Below are positions 6,833 to 14,896 of a stretch of 50,791 nucleotides of DNA, in pieces (position 1 is the stretch's first letter; each line of letters begins with the position of its first letter). This DNA is from DAOTVC01 sp034437215. Its GTDB lineage: Bacteria > Chloroflexota > Anaerolineae > B4-G1 > SLSP01. The DNA lies in contig DAOTVC010000117.1 of the NCBI GenBank assembly GCA_034437215.1, positions 1 through 50,791 on the forward strand. Reading direction: 5' to 3'. The notes under the pieces were generated by a model. It made no database searches. It had not been told where the DNA came from and was given only the letters and a program-made list of their open reading frames with translations. A program made the translations under genes and the position numbers.

Positions 6833-7345
6833 TCACCAACGATTATGATGTACCCGCTCCTCCTGGTAGCGCTCCGAGGGGGGCTTCTCCTCTGCGGGAT
6901 GGCCCACCGCGACGATACTGAAGGGCACGACCTCTTCAGGAATCTTGAGGAGCGCCCGCATCCCCTCCTTGCGCTGCTCACGAGGGTGAACGCCGCACCA
7001 GACGGCCCCGAGACCGAGGGCGTGGGCCGCCAGCAGTAGGTTCTCCGTCGCCGCAGAGCAATCCTGCTCCCAGTATCCGGGGTGCTTCTCCCGCTCGGGC
7101 ACGCCGCAGACCAGGATGGCGAGGGGCGCCTCCTTGAGCATCTGTGTGTAGGGGTGTACCTCCTCGGGAATGGTGTCCAGCAGCTCCCGGTCGTTGATCA
7201 CGATGAAGGCCCAGGGCTGCTGGTTGTTGGCCGAGGGCGCGGCACAGGCCGCACGCAACAGCTGCTCCACCACCTCGTCAGGGACGGGCTCCGACGTGTA
7301 GCGGCGAATGCTGCGCCGCGTCATAATCGCTTTCAGGGCATCCAT
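6833..7345 (-). CDS. Nitroreductase family protein
   Basis: A 170-residue FMN-dependent NAD(P)H oxidoreductase of the nitroreductase fold, normally a homodimer in the cytoplasm. The FMN phosphate-binding RRSIRRYT is at residues 9-16, and AAPSANNQQPWAFIVI (near 37-52) is the second conserved flavin segment. AAHALGLGAVWCGVHP corresponds to the third flavin and dimer region. The start at 7345 follows AAGGAGGATTGAT; the frame extends further upstream, but that part lies inside a dispersed repeat and has no homology. The physiological substrate cannot be told; other family members reduce quinones, flavins or nitro compounds. Confidence 0.9.
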   Translation of the reverse strand: MDALKAIMTRRSIRRYTSEPVPDEVVEQLLRAACAAPSANNQQPWAFIVINDRELLDTIPEEVHPYTQMLKEAPLAILVCGVPEREKHPGYWEQDCSAATENLLLAAHALGLGAVWCGVHPREQRKEGMRALLKIPEEVVPFSIVAVGHPAEEKPPSERYQEERVHHNRW

Positions 7346-7357
7346 ATCAATCCTCCT

Positions 7358-7512
7358 TAGGGTCTGTAAAGAAACAACTTCCGGTGGCACTACCGAAATC
7401 GTAAGGCAGGAGCCTCCCGCAGACGTTTGAGGCTCGTCAGTCTCGATGACGTAAGCACCCCTGAGTAAGAGACCCCGCAATCGCGCGGGAAGTTACCCTT
7501 CTACGAGCGCTT
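7358..7512. repeat. Dispersed 150-bp inverted-repeat element, copy 1
   Basis: This segment matches 19503-19660 over its whole length. Shared blocks include GGTCTG, AAAGAAACAACTTCC at the left end, GCCTCCCGCAG and CGTTTGAGGCTCG in the middle, and CGCGCGGGAAGTTA then TACGAGCGCT at the right end. Left and right ends are imperfect inverted repeats of each other (AACTTCC against GGAAGTT and flanking bases). It sits between two minus-strand genes and includes the last codons of the upstream one. Confidence 0.75.
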
Positions 7513-8322
7513 GGCACACGCCGACTCCGGGCGGAGGGCCTGGAGAGCAGCGTAGCCCATGATTAGGTTTCCAAGACTATCGGGAATGTCCACGGAGAGC
7601 ACGCTCCGGGGATTGAGACCGAAACGGTCGAAGAAGATGAGCACCCAGTACCAGGCGTCGGAGAAGGCCCAGAGCAAGAGGGCCACGCCGATAAAAAACC
7701 AGGGACACCACCAGACCTGGCCGCGCATCATGAGCAGCACGAGGAGGCCCTGGGTCGCCAACAACAGATCGAGGGCGGGATAGAGAGCGGTGACGACGTC
7801 GGCGAGCTCGAGGGAGAGGTTGGGATCGCTCAACGTGGGCCAGAGGAGCGCCACGAAAAGCAGGAGGGGGAGCACGAACCCCCCCAGGGTCGCGAGCACG
7901 ATACGGGTCCGCTGCTGCCCGCCCCACAGAGCGCGGAGGTGAAGGGCCAGGGCTTCGCCCACTGCCACGTAGCCGAGCAGCCAGAAGACGTCGGCGAGCG
8001 AGAAATCGGGCGCCCGGGGAAAGAGATAGGCGTCAAAGAGACCCCAGACCAGCTCCGCGACCGACCAGAGCACCATGCCGGCGCAGAGCCACATCCAGAC
8101 GTGGCGCTCTTCCCCTTGCAGACGGCGCCAGGCGATCACCGCCGCCAGGGTGGCAAAAAACATGGTGAGCAGGTTCGCACCGTTCCGCAGCAACTCCTGG
8201 GCTGCGCCCCCGGCCGGCAGCCGGAAGAAGAGGAAGATGTAGCCAAAGACGTAGACGTTGATGAAGAGCAGAAAGAGGGCGTGCCCCAGCGGCGCGCTCC
8301 CCTGCGGTCTACCCTCATCCAT
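7501..8322 (-). CDS. Polytopic membrane protein of unknown function
   Basis: A 273-residue protein with about eight hydrophobic helices, for example FLLFINVYVFGYIFLFF near residue 20, LLTMFFATLAAVIAW near 50, WLCAGMVLWSVAELVWGLF near 72 and LLLFVALLWP near 140. It has the look of sensor membrane modules such as MHYT or 7TM types but no soluble output domain, and I cannot name a family. The ATG at 8322 lies inside the last codons of proS, in the pattern ATGGATGA, so the two genes overlap by 8 bp and are probably translationally coupled. The last residues AKRS and the stop come from the right end of the dispersed repeat, so the original C-terminus may have been replaced. Confidence 0.75.
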   Translation of the reverse strand: MDEGRPQGSAPLGHALFLLFINVYVFGYIFLFFRLPAGGAAQELLRNGANLLTMFFATLAAVIAWRRLQGEERHVWMWLCAGMVLWSVAELVWGLFDAYLFPRAPDFSLADVFWLLGYVAVGEALALHLRALWGGQQRTRIVLATLGGFVLPLLLFVALLWPTLSDPNLSLELADVVTALYPALDLLLATQGLLVLLMMRGQVWWCPWFFIGVALLLWAFSDAWYWVLIFFDRFGLNPRSVLSVDIPDSLGNLIMGYAALQALRPESACAKRS

Positions 8323-10087
8323 CGTAAGCCATCCCCACGATGCGCGTGCGGAGTTCCGCGTGGAGGGCGGCGATTGCACCCGGCACCCGGGACACGACCT
8401 CCTCGAGGGGCACGAAATCGCGCTCCGCGCGCTCCCGGCTTTTGAGCTCCACCCCACCCTTCTTCAGACCGCGCGCGCCCACCGTCAGGCGCAGCGGCAC
8501 GCCGATGAGGTCGGCGTCGTTGAACTTGACCCCGGCGCTCTCCTCCCGATCATCGTAGAGGACCTCGACCCCCACCTCCAGCAGGGAGGCGTAGAGGCGG
8601 TCGGCGGTCTGACCGACCTCGTCGTCGGGTTCCCGCGCCAGCGAGACGAGGTGCAGCTCGAAGGGCGCCACGGAGATGGGCCAGATGAGCCCGTGCTCGT
8701 CGTTACGGGTCTCGGCGATGCAGGCCAGTGTCCGCCCGATGCCGATCCCGTAAGAGCCCATGGTGATGGGCTTCTGCTCTCTGTCGACGTCGGTGAAGAG
8801 GGCTCCCAGCGCCTCCGTGTAGCGCGTGCCCAGCTTGAAGATGTTCCCCACCTCTACCCCGCGCTCGGCCCGCAGGGACGCTCCGCACCCCGGACAGGCG
8901 TCCCCCTCCTGGGCAGCAGCGATGTCGGCGACGAGGTCCGCCTCGTAGTCACGCCCGTAGTTGACGTTGCGCAGGTGAGCGTCCGGCTCGTTGGCCCCCG
9001 CCACGAGGTTGGGCGACATCACGACGGCGTCGTCCACGACCACGAGGGCGTTCCGGACCCCCAGGGGTGAGCCGTAGCCCGGCTCGGCGCCGATGCTGCG
9101 GATCTCCTCCTCGGTGGCGGGACGGAGCTCGCTGGCCCTGACGGCGTTGGCGAGCTTCGTCACATTGACCGCCATGTCGCCCCGCACCACGGCGAAGACG
9201 AACTGCTCCCGCTCCTCCTGGCCCTGGGGCACGGTCGCCATCATGAAGACGGCCTTCGCCGTCCGCGCGGGCGGGATACCGAGGAGCTCTGCCAGGCCCT
9301 CGATAGTGGTCACGCCGGGCGTCGCCACCCGCTCGAGGGGCCGGGGCTCCTCCTCCGCCGCCTGGGGCTTGCGGAAGAGGGCGATCTGGCGGTTGGCGGC
9401 GTAACCGCAGCCATCGCAGAGCATCAGCGTGTCCTCCCCGATAGGGGTGAGGACCATGAACTCGTGGGCCAGGGCGCCGCCCATCATCCCCGTATCCGAG
9501 GCCACCGCCAGCACCTCCAGCCCGCAGCGGTGGAAGATGTTGAAGTAGGCCTGGTAGTGGGCGCGGTACTGGCGGTCCAGCCCCTCGGGACCGGTGTCGA
9601 GGCTGTAGCTGTCCTTCATGGTGAACTCCCGCACACGGATGAGCCCGGCGCGGGGGCGGGGGTCGTCCCGCCACTTCGTCTGGATCTGGTAGACGAGGCG
9701 GGGGAGATCCTGGTAGGAGTGGATCTCCTGCCGGGCCAGGTCGGCGACCACCTCCTCGTGGGTCATGCCGAGGACCATGTCCCGACCCGCGCGGTCCTGG
9801 AAGCGCCCCATCTCCGCCCCGATGGAGTACCAGCGCTCCGTCTCCTGCCAGAGGGAGGCGGGGTGCACCACAGGCATGGTGATCTCCTGCCCGCCGATGG
9901 CCTCTATCTCCTCCCGGACGATACCCTCGATCTTGGAGAGGGTCCGTTGGGCCAGCGGGAGATAGGAGAAGATGCCCGCTGCGAGGGGGCGGATGAAGCC
10001 GGCTCGCAGCAGCAGTTGGTGACTGATCGCCGTAGCGTCAGAGGGTGCGTTCCGCAGGGTGCGACCGAAGAGTTGACTCATGCGCAT
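8315..10087 (-). CDS. proS: Prolyl-tRNA synthetase
   Basis: A 590-residue class II aminoacyl-tRNA synthetase that charges tRNA-Pro in the cytoplasm. It is the bacterial-type long form. The N-terminal catalytic part includes LLLRAGFIRPLAAGIFSYLP and motif 2 with FTMKDSYSLD. A YbaK-type editing insertion for Ala-tRNA-Pro lies around residues 240-380 (IPPARTAKAVFMMA, VNVTKLANAV). Motif 3 is YGIGIGRTLACIAE, and the C-terminal anticodon-binding domain follows PISVAPFELHLV. Of two close ATGs the first is favoured by AGGAGG six bases upstream. The gene overlaps the membrane-protein gene downstream. A short tandem repeat (GCAGGGTCTAGA twice) lies just before it. Confidence 0.96.
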   Translation of the reverse strand: MRMSQLFGRTLRNAPSDATAISHQLLLRAGFIRPLAAGIFSYLPLAQRTLSKIEGIVREEIEAIGGQEITMPVVHPASLWQETERWYSIGAEMGRFQDRAGRDMVLGMTHEEVVADLARQEIHSYQDLPRLVYQIQTKWRDDPRPRAGLIRVREFTMKDSYSLDTGPEGLDRQYRAHYQAYFNIFHRCGLEVLAVASDTGMMGGALAHEFMVLTPIGEDTLMLCDGCGYAANRQIALFRKPQAAEEEPRPLERVATPGVTTIEGLAELLGIPPARTAKAVFMMATVPQGQEEREQFVFAVVRGDMAVNVTKLANAVRASELRPATEEEIRSIGAEPGYGSPLGVRNALVVVDDAVVMSPNLVAGANEPDAHLRNVNYGRDYEADLVADIAAAQEGDACPGCGASLRAERGVEVGNIFKLGTRYTEALGALFTDVDREQKPITMGSYGIGIGRTLACIAETRNDEHGLIWPISVAPFELHLVSLAREPDDEVGQTADRLYASLLEVGVEVLYDDREESAGVKFNDADLIGVPLRLTVGARGLKKGGVELKSRERAERDFVPLEEVVSRVPGAIAALHAELRTRIVGMAYDG

Positions 10088-10132
10088 GGTGTGCCTCCTA
10101 GGGCAGGGTCTAGAGCAGGGTCTAGAGCCGGG

Positions 10133-10798
10133 TCAGGGATAGATGACGTCGACGACGATGCGCACCGGCTCGGTGAGCTCGTGGATCTCGAACTCTGCAG
10201 GCTCCGTCAACCAGATGGAGAAGCCCAGCCGGGCATCATCGAAGGTGGGAAGGCGGCTGATGACCGTGACGGGACGGTCCTTCATCTCCAAGGGGAGCTC
10301 GCTCGCCAGCGGGTACTCCCGGGCGTAGAGGTCGCTGATAACAATGTCGATGCGCGCCGATCCCCAGTCGGGGTCCACATCGCCGGGGAAGGGTTTGAGG
10401 GCGTTGTCCACCTCGACGGCGGTGTAACGGGGCACGCTCGTCCCGCTCTCCGCCATCTCGATGACCAGGCGCAGCCGGTCCTCGTGCTCCCCGTAGCGCA
10501 GATTCGCCAGGCTCCAAATCCTCCCCAGCTCCCCACCCTCCTGGCGCTGCCCCAGAAGTGCGGAGGAGACCGGCTCTCCAGGCGTGGGCGTCGTACCGGG
10601 GGTAGGCCCGGCGATCACGGGCGTACCCAGCAGATCGGGCGTCGGCTTGGACGTAGGTGTGGGAAGGATGACAATCACGCCGGGCGTCTCCGTCGGCGCA
10701 CTCTCGAGGGGAGGAAGCGGGGTCGCAGTGGACCTGCACCCCGTTAAAAGCAGCGTAAACCCCAGAATCAGGATGCTCACAACGCGTCGCTGGATCAT
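10133..10798 (-). CDS. Lipoprotein with AMIN-like domain
   Basis: A 221-residue predicted lipoprotein. The signal peptide runs MIQRRVVSILILGFTLLLTGC with lipobox LLTGC (Cys 21). A Thr/Pro-rich linker (about residues 22-85) leads to a C-terminal beta-rich domain of about 130 residues ending in VRIVVDVIYP, which matches the AMIN-like domain pattern (RLRLVIEM near the start, FSIWL and the terminal VVDV strand). AMIN-type domains bind cell-wall or surface polymers, so a role at the envelope is likely but inferred. The start is set by AAAAAGGAG before the ATG at 10798. It has its own promoter at 10832-10860. Confidence 0.85.
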   Translation of the reverse strand: MIQRRVVSILILGFTLLLTGCRSTATPLPPLESAPTETPGVIVILPTPTSKPTPDLLGTPVIAGPTPGTTPTPGEPVSSALLGQRQEGGELGRIWSLANLRYGEHEDRLRLVIEMAESGTSVPRYTAVEVDNALKPFPGDVDPDWGSARIDIVISDLYAREYPLASELPLEMKDRPVTVISRLPTFDDARLGFSIWLTEPAEFEIHELTEPVRIVVDVIYP

Positions 10799-10831
10799 GG
10801 CGTCTCCTTTTTGAGGCTGCAAACTCTCCGT

Positions 10832-10860
10832 ATTCTACCTTAACTCCCCGCGAGGAGCAA
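10832..10860 (-). promoter_or_regulatory. Promoter of AMIN-like lipoprotein gene
   Basis: Minus-strand TTGCTC (10855-10860), 17 bp, TAGAAT (10832-10837), identical in both hexamers and spacing to the promoter of the second cold-shock gene. Confidence 0.65.
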
Positions 10861-10964
10861 AGGAGCACAAACCACAATTGGGCATGCACAGTGATCTCGG
10901 GTACGCTCCGGTGCTCGCCCGACCCCTGCTCGACATCTGGACGGGAGATTTCACCAAAACCACC

Positions 10965-10996
10965 CCTCATTCCGGCGTCTAGACGCCGGAATGAGG
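10965..10996. repeat. 32-bp perfect palindrome
   Basis: A perfect 16+16 palindrome centred on TCTAGA, without a loop. It lies between the lipoprotein promoter and the next gene's terminator hairpin. Lack of a T-tract and of a loop argues against a simple terminator; it could be a cruciform or binding site. Confidence 0.6.
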
Positions 10997-11012
10997 CTCC
11001 CCACACCCACAG

Positions 11013-11045
11013 AGCAAGACCGCCGACCTCGTCGGCGGTCTTGCT
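11013..11045 (-). terminator. Stem-loop after the small helical protein gene
   Basis: A 15-bp perfect stem (11013-11027 with 11031-11045) with a 3-nt loop, nine bases past the stop codon of the gene at 11055-11471. No clear T-tract follows, so termination or mRNA 3'-end protection are both possible. Confidence 0.6.
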
Positions 11046-11054
11046 GAGAAACGA

Positions 11055-11471
11055 CTATTCCGGGGAAGGCGTCTCCTCCTCAGGGGGGGCCGCACGCTGC
11101 AGGCGAGCGCTCATCTCCTCCAGCTCGGCGCTGACCCGATTCAGCGCGTCTGCCACGTGGGGCTTGGACTCCTCCCAGGTCTTCTGGGCGGCCTCGTGGG
11201 CCGACCGGGAGGCGGCTTCAACCTCCTCCCGCGCTCGTTGTGCCTCCGTCGAGACCAGCGCCTGATCGATGGCCTGTCCCAGATCGTCGGCGACGCTCTT
11301 CAACCCCTGCCCCACCTCGCGCAACCGCTCCTGACCGACCTCGTCGTGCCACGCCGCGCGAAAGGCAGCCGCCAGGCTTGCGCCGAAGGTCTGAAAGTGC
11401 TGTCCGACCTCCCGCCACGCCTCCTCGCTCGATGCGTAACCGGGTTCTTCGACCTGCTCTTCCTCATTCAT
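11055..11471 (-). CDS. Small acidic helical protein, unknown
   Basis: A 138-residue soluble protein, very rich in Ala, Glu and Gln, predicted almost entirely as amphipathic helix. Repeated 11-residue-like patterns such as EVGQGLKSVADDLGQAIDQA and AREEVEAASRSAHEAAQKT recall LEA-like or apolipoprotein-like helices that lie on membranes or form coiled coils. No enzyme motif is visible. The ATG at 11471 follows GAGGAGAAGAC. It lies downstream of the acyltransferase gene in the same direction (65-bp gap), so it may be in the same transcript and act at the membrane; this is inference. Confidence 0.8.
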   Translation of the reverse strand: MNEEEQVEEPGYASSEEAWREVGQHFQTFGASLAAAFRAAWHDEVGQERLREVGQGLKSVADDLGQAIDQALVSTEAQRAREEVEAASRSAHEAAQKTWEESKPHVADALNRVSAELEEMSARLQRAAPPEEETPSPE

Positions 11472-11536
11472 GTCTTCTCCTCGCTGACCGGGGCGCGCGA
11501 GAGACCGCGCATCCTCCCTACGCTCACCAACCGTTT

Positions 11537-12313
11537 CTAAGTGTAAGCCTCGTTCTCCGTATCGAGCAGCTCCTCCTCCGGCTTGCTGTCCCAGGGATAG
11601 ATCTCCGTCCCCTGAGCGGCAGCCCGAATAGCGGGATCGTCGGAGTAGTGCCCGCGCCGTTCGGGAGGCAGCAGATCGGCGATCCGCCTCATGATCTCGT
11701 GCCCGATCTCGTCCAATTGGCGCCGCCGCTTGCGACCCCGCCCCTGGACGTGAAAGGGACCAAAGGGCTCACCGATGCGGACGGTGACCTCCGCCCGCTC
11801 ACCCTGGCGCAGATTGGGAAAGACGTGGGGCAATCCGTCGAAGCCCATGGGGAGCAGACGCGCCTTGGTGCGAGTAGCGATGAAGGCAGCGCCGGGACGG
11901 GCCGGACGGAGGACCGTCGCCCAGTTCCCTGCCTCCGGATAGATGCCCAGCACGCCGCCCTGGTTCAGCACCGCTTCTGCCGCCCGCAAAGCCAGCCGGG
12001 AGCCCGTGCCGCGAAAGACGGGGTAGTAACCCCACAGCTTGGGAATCCAGCGCACCATGGGGGGAGCGTGGGGCAGGTTGAAGCCCCCGATAAACTCCAG
12101 GGGCCAGGGGGAGACCCGCACCATCAGCACCGGATCGATGAAGCTGAAGTGGTTGGCGACAACGAGCAAGGGACCGCCCTCGGGCAGGTGCTCGCGCCCA
12201 AAGATCCGGAGATCCGTCAGGACACCGAAGATGACCGTCGTCAGCTTCTGCAGGAGAGTGCGGACGAGACGACGGCGGGGATAAGGAAACCGCCGTTCCG
12301 GCTCCTCAGTCAT
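11537..12313 (-). CDS. PlsC-type 1-acylglycerol-phosphate acyltransferase family protein
   Basis: A 258-residue membrane-associated acyltransferase. The catalytic HxxxxD motif is NHFSFID (H55, D60). The downstream block that binds the phosphate of the acceptor is GIYPEAGN (E127), where family members usually have PEGTR, so the acceptor could differ from lysophosphatidate. A hydrophobic segment precedes the motif (about 22-34). A basic GRGRKRRRQ stretch is near 190. The start at 12313 follows AAAGGAG, and the gene overlaps the end of the MFS gene by 8 bp (ATGACTGA), indicating coupled translation. Likely role is phospholipid or related lipid acylation at the cytoplasmic membrane. Confidence 0.88.
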   Translation of the reverse strand: MTEEPERRFPYPRRRLVRTLLQKLTTVIFGVLTDLRIFGREHLPEGGPLLVVANHFSFIDPVLMVRVSPWPLEFIGGFNLPHAPPMVRWIPKLWGYYPVFRGTGSRLALRAAEAVLNQGGVLGIYPEAGNWATVLRPARPGAAFIATRTKARLLPMGFDGLPHVFPNLRQGERAEVTVRIGEPFGPFHVQGRGRKRRRQLDEIGHEIMRRIADLLPPERRGHYSDDPAIRAAAQGTEIYPWDSKPEEELLDTENEAYT

Positions 12314-13670
12314 GGCTCTCCTTTCTGCGAGCGGCAAGATCCCTGGCAAAGGTCCGTGCGCGCCCCTGATTAACGAACAGGAGCAGGATCAGGCCCACGA
12401 CGAGGAAGACAACGATGGAGAGAATGCCCATACGCTGTCCCCGCTGCTCCGCCAGTAACGCCGAGAGCCCCTGGGCCTCGAAGAACTTCGCGGTCTCGAA
12501 GGCCACCCACCCGTAAATGGTCGGCCCGATGAAGGACGAGGTGCGCCCGGCGACGGCGAAGAAGCCGTAGAACTCGCCGCTCTGCTTGGAGGGCACCAGA
12601 ATGCCCACCATCGCCCGGCTCACCGACTGCACGCCCGCCATCGCCAGCCCGGCCAAGGCGCCGACGAAGTAAAAGGTGGTGACGGTCTGGGCGAAGAACA
12701 TCCAGACCACGGCAGCGATCATGAGCACGATGGAGAGCACCAGTGACTTCTTCACCGTCCACCGCTCCGACAGCAGCCCGAAGCCGTAGGCGCCGATGAC
12801 GTTGGTCACCTGCACCAGGATCACGAAGATGATGAGCGCCTCCTGGTCCATGCCGAAGAGGACGGCGCCGATAATGGAGGCGAAGTTGAGCGCCATGATG
12901 ATCCCATCGTTGTAGACGAGGAAGGCGTGGATGAACTTGAGGAACTCGTGGTAGTTGCGGGCCATGCGCAACGTGTGCAGGGTCTTCTGGAAGCCGATAC
13001 GGAGATAACTCTCCCCTGGCGGTAAAGCCTGGGGCTCGGTGCGCTCTTTCAGCCAGCGGAAGATGGGAATGGAGAAGATGGCAAAGAAGATGGCGGTGAT
13101 CACGAGGGAGAGGCGCACGATAAAGGTCCCCTCGACGAGCATGATCAGAGGGAGGATGAGCAGCAGTGCCAGGATACCGCCCGTCGAACCCACCGCCCAC
13201 CCGATGCCCGAGACACGACCGATTTCGTCCTCATCGGCGATCTCCGGCAGAAGGGCATTGTAGAAGACCTGGGCGCTCCGGTAGCCGATCTCTGCAAGAA
13301 TGAAGAAGAGCATGCCGATCACCACCTGACCCTCGCGTGCGAAGAAGAGCAACGCGGTAAAGAGACAGGTCATGACCGTGAAGAAGAAGAGAAAGCGCTT
13401 CTTGCTGCCCGAGAAGTCGGCGATGGCCCCCAAGACGGGGGAGATGACCGCGACCACCAGCATCGCGATGCCCACCGCCAGCCCCCAGAGTTTGGAGCCC
13501 TGCGCGCCGCCCACCACCTGCCCCTTGAAGTAGGCGGAGTAGACCGCCAGGAGCACCACGGCAGCGTAGGCTGAGTTACCGAAGTCGTAGAGATACCAGG
13601 CCCAACGCTCTTTGTTCGTCACGGGTCGCTCTTTAGCGACGGAGGCACTCTTTATGGCTGTCGTCGTCAT
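12306..13670 (-). CDS. MFS transporter, Atg22/UMF1-like
   Basis: A 454-residue integral membrane transporter with about 12 helices. The N-terminal WYLYDFGNSAYAAVV (near residues 20-34) is the hallmark of the UMF1/Atg22-like branch, which in yeast exports amino acids from the vacuole; bacterial substrates are mostly unknown. A cytoplasmic loop containing RWLKERTEPQALPPGES lies mid-protein, as in the major facilitator fold. The start at 13670 follows ACAAGGAGG. It is the first gene of a two- or three-gene unit with the acyltransferase and the helical protein. A 163-nt leader with a strong nested stem structure precedes it, so post-transcriptional control is possible. Confidence 0.9.
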   Translation of the reverse strand: MTTTAIKSASVAKERPVTNKERWAWYLYDFGNSAYAAVVLLAVYSAYFKGQVVGGAQGSKLWGLAVGIAMLVVAVISPVLGAIADFSGSKKRFLFFFTVMTCLFTALLFFAREGQVVIGMLFFILAEIGYRSAQVFYNALLPEIADEDEIGRVSGIGWAVGSTGGILALLLILPLIMLVEGTFIVRLSLVITAIFFAIFSIPIFRWLKERTEPQALPPGESYLRIGFQKTLHTLRMARNYHEFLKFIHAFLVYNDGIIMALNFASIIGAVLFGMDQEALIIFVILVQVTNVIGAYGFGLLSERWTVKKSLVLSIVLMIAAVVWMFFAQTVTTFYFVGALAGLAMAGVQSVSRAMVGILVPSKQSGEFYGFFAVAGRTSSFIGPTIYGWVAFETAKFFEAQGLSALLAEQRGQRMGILSIVVFLVVGLILLLFVNQGRARTFARDLAARRKESHD

Positions 13671-13731
13671 TGCATCCTCCTTGTACACCCTTCTAGGATC
13701 ACATATCTGAATAACTGCGTCCCAAACCGAT

Positions 13732-13811
13732 GACTGCCCCCAGCCCGGTCCCGTGCGTCTTGCAGCTTTCCCGAATCTCGACCGGGCGTATAGAGGCGCA
13801 GCGGGGCAGTC
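13732..13811 (-). promoter_or_regulatory. Structured RNA leader of MFS gene
   Basis: In transcript sense an outer stem pairs 13803-13811 with 13732-13740 (9 bp), and an inner stem pairs 13780-13787 with 13743-13750 (8 bp, GCCCGGUC/GACCGGGC). A 29-nt apical region (13751-13779) and a 15-nt one-sided internal segment (13788-13802) are left for ligand or protein binding. I do not recognise a known riboswitch class. It sits between the predicted start of transcription and the start codon. Confidence 0.5.
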
Positions 13812-13839
13812 ACGGCTCAATCAGCCCCAACCGAAGAGT

Positions 13840-13867
13840 AGTGTAACACGGTAAGGGAGGAGTTCAA
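13840..13867 (-). promoter_or_regulatory. Probable promoter of the MFS-acyltransferase unit
   Basis: Minus-strand TTGAAC (13862-13867), 16 bp, TACACT (13840-13845). The start would fall near 13833, giving a leader of about 163 nt. The rest of the 377-bp gap (13868-14047) shows only the candidate -10 TATAAT (14010-14015) for the plus-strand TPR gene. Confidence 0.5.
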
Positions 13868-14047
13868 CTGACCTACCAACCCAGTCCTTACCTAATTCTT
13901 GGCACAGCGGACCTCAGGCGCAAATATTGCACCCAGGGGCGAAGCTGCGTTCCACAGCTTGCTCCGAACGACGGTTGCTTTGAGGATATGGTCTTCGAGC
14001 AGAAAAGAGTATAATGGCGGTTGACGATAACGCAACAGGAGAGAGTG

Positions 14048-14635
14048 ATGGACCCGGAACCTGAGATCAACGACGAAACGGAAGAGAGCACGCGCTACGC
14101 AGCGGACGTCGAGGCCTACACCCAGAAGGCCCGGGAGCACATGGGTAAGCGAGAGTGGGACGAGGCCCTGGAGACCTACGAGCGCCTGCTCACGCTCCAG
14201 AAGTCCAAGGAGGATCGCGCGGGCCTGGCCCGCACGCGCAACGACATCGGGACCCTCTACCTGGTTAAACGGGATTGGCCCGCGGCCTTGGATACGCTAG
14301 AGAGAGCCCTGCCCGCCATGCGCGATGCGGGCGAGCAGGAGCAGGAGGCCGTGGCCCTGAACAACATCGCCGCCGCCCACCACGAGATGGGCAACTGGCG
14401 GGAGGCGCTGGAGACCTACGAAGAGGCCCTCAACCTGCGGCGGGAGATGGAGGACGTGGTAGGTGAGGCGAAGACGCTGCGCAACATCGGCGTTCTCTAC
14501 GGGCGGCAGGGCAACATGATGCAGGCCAAGATCTACCTCAACCGGGCCGTCATCGTCGCCAAGCAGGCCCGGTCGCACGATCTGGTGAAGGTCATCCGCA
14601 AGTCCCTCTCCCAGCTGCAGAGGCGGCGTCCCTGA
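14048..14635 (+). CDS. TPR repeat protein
   Basis: A 195-residue soluble protein made of four consecutive tetratricopeptide repeats (about residues 22-55, 62-95, 102-135 and 142-175), recognisable from the A-L-x-x-Y-x-x-A-L and N-I-x-x-x-Y/H spacing, for example WREALETYEEAL and IGVLYGRQGNMMQAKIYLNRA. It ends in a basic SLSQLQRRRP tail. TPR proteins bind peptides or other proteins; no catalytic part is present. The start at 14048 is chosen because CAGGAGAG lies just upstream; an in-frame ATG nine codons earlier has no ribosome site. A perfect TATAAT at 14010-14015 is a likely -10 box without a good -35 box. Confidence 0.88.
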   Translation: MDPEPEINDETEESTRYAADVEAYTQKAREHMGKREWDEALETYERLLTLQKSKEDRAGLARTRNDIGTLYLVKRDWPAALDTLERALPAMRDAGEQEQEAVALNNIAAAHHEMGNWREALETYEEALNLRREMEDVVGEAKTLRNIGVLYGRQGNMMQAKIYLNRAVIVAKQARSHDLVKVIRKSLSQLQRRRP

Positions 14636-14868
14636 CAGAAGCGCGGTAGATGGGCAGCTCCAGGCCCGGGAGGGTTTAGGGGGTCCGTCCCATCGGGTGA
14701 ACACCCTGCAAAATGCAACTCCCTTCGACAGACTCAGGGCAGGCTGCTACACTGCGTCGCCCACCACGAACTCGGGTGCTCGCCGTTCAGGCGGGCAGGC
14801 GACAGCCGGAGTGCCGTTGAGCCCGGACCCCAACCGCAAGCAGCCACCTATCTTTGAACCATCCCCGC

Positions 14869-14896
14869 TTTTACGGCGATAGGTCGACTACGAGCG
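14869..14896. repeat. Partial REP-like repeat at the end of the sensor kinase gene
   Basis: CGCTTTTACGGCGATAGG followed by TCGACTACGAG closely matches the right half of the REP-like element at 25323-25373. It includes the kinase stop codon. The remaining 14636-14868 stretch contains a CCTTCGACAGACTCAGGGCAG-like intergenic motif (14723-14743) but no gene that I can support. Confidence 0.5.

Noticed and set aside
7346..7480. N-terminal extension of the nitroreductase to 7480
   Set aside because: The extension is encoded by the dispersed repeat and has no similarity; a good ribosome site lies directly before the ATG at 7345.
10104..10130. Short tandem repeat GCAGGGTCTAGA (two copies) before proS as a regulatory array
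   Set aside because: Only two copies of 12 bp, between convergent transcription context and RBS; too little to support a function.
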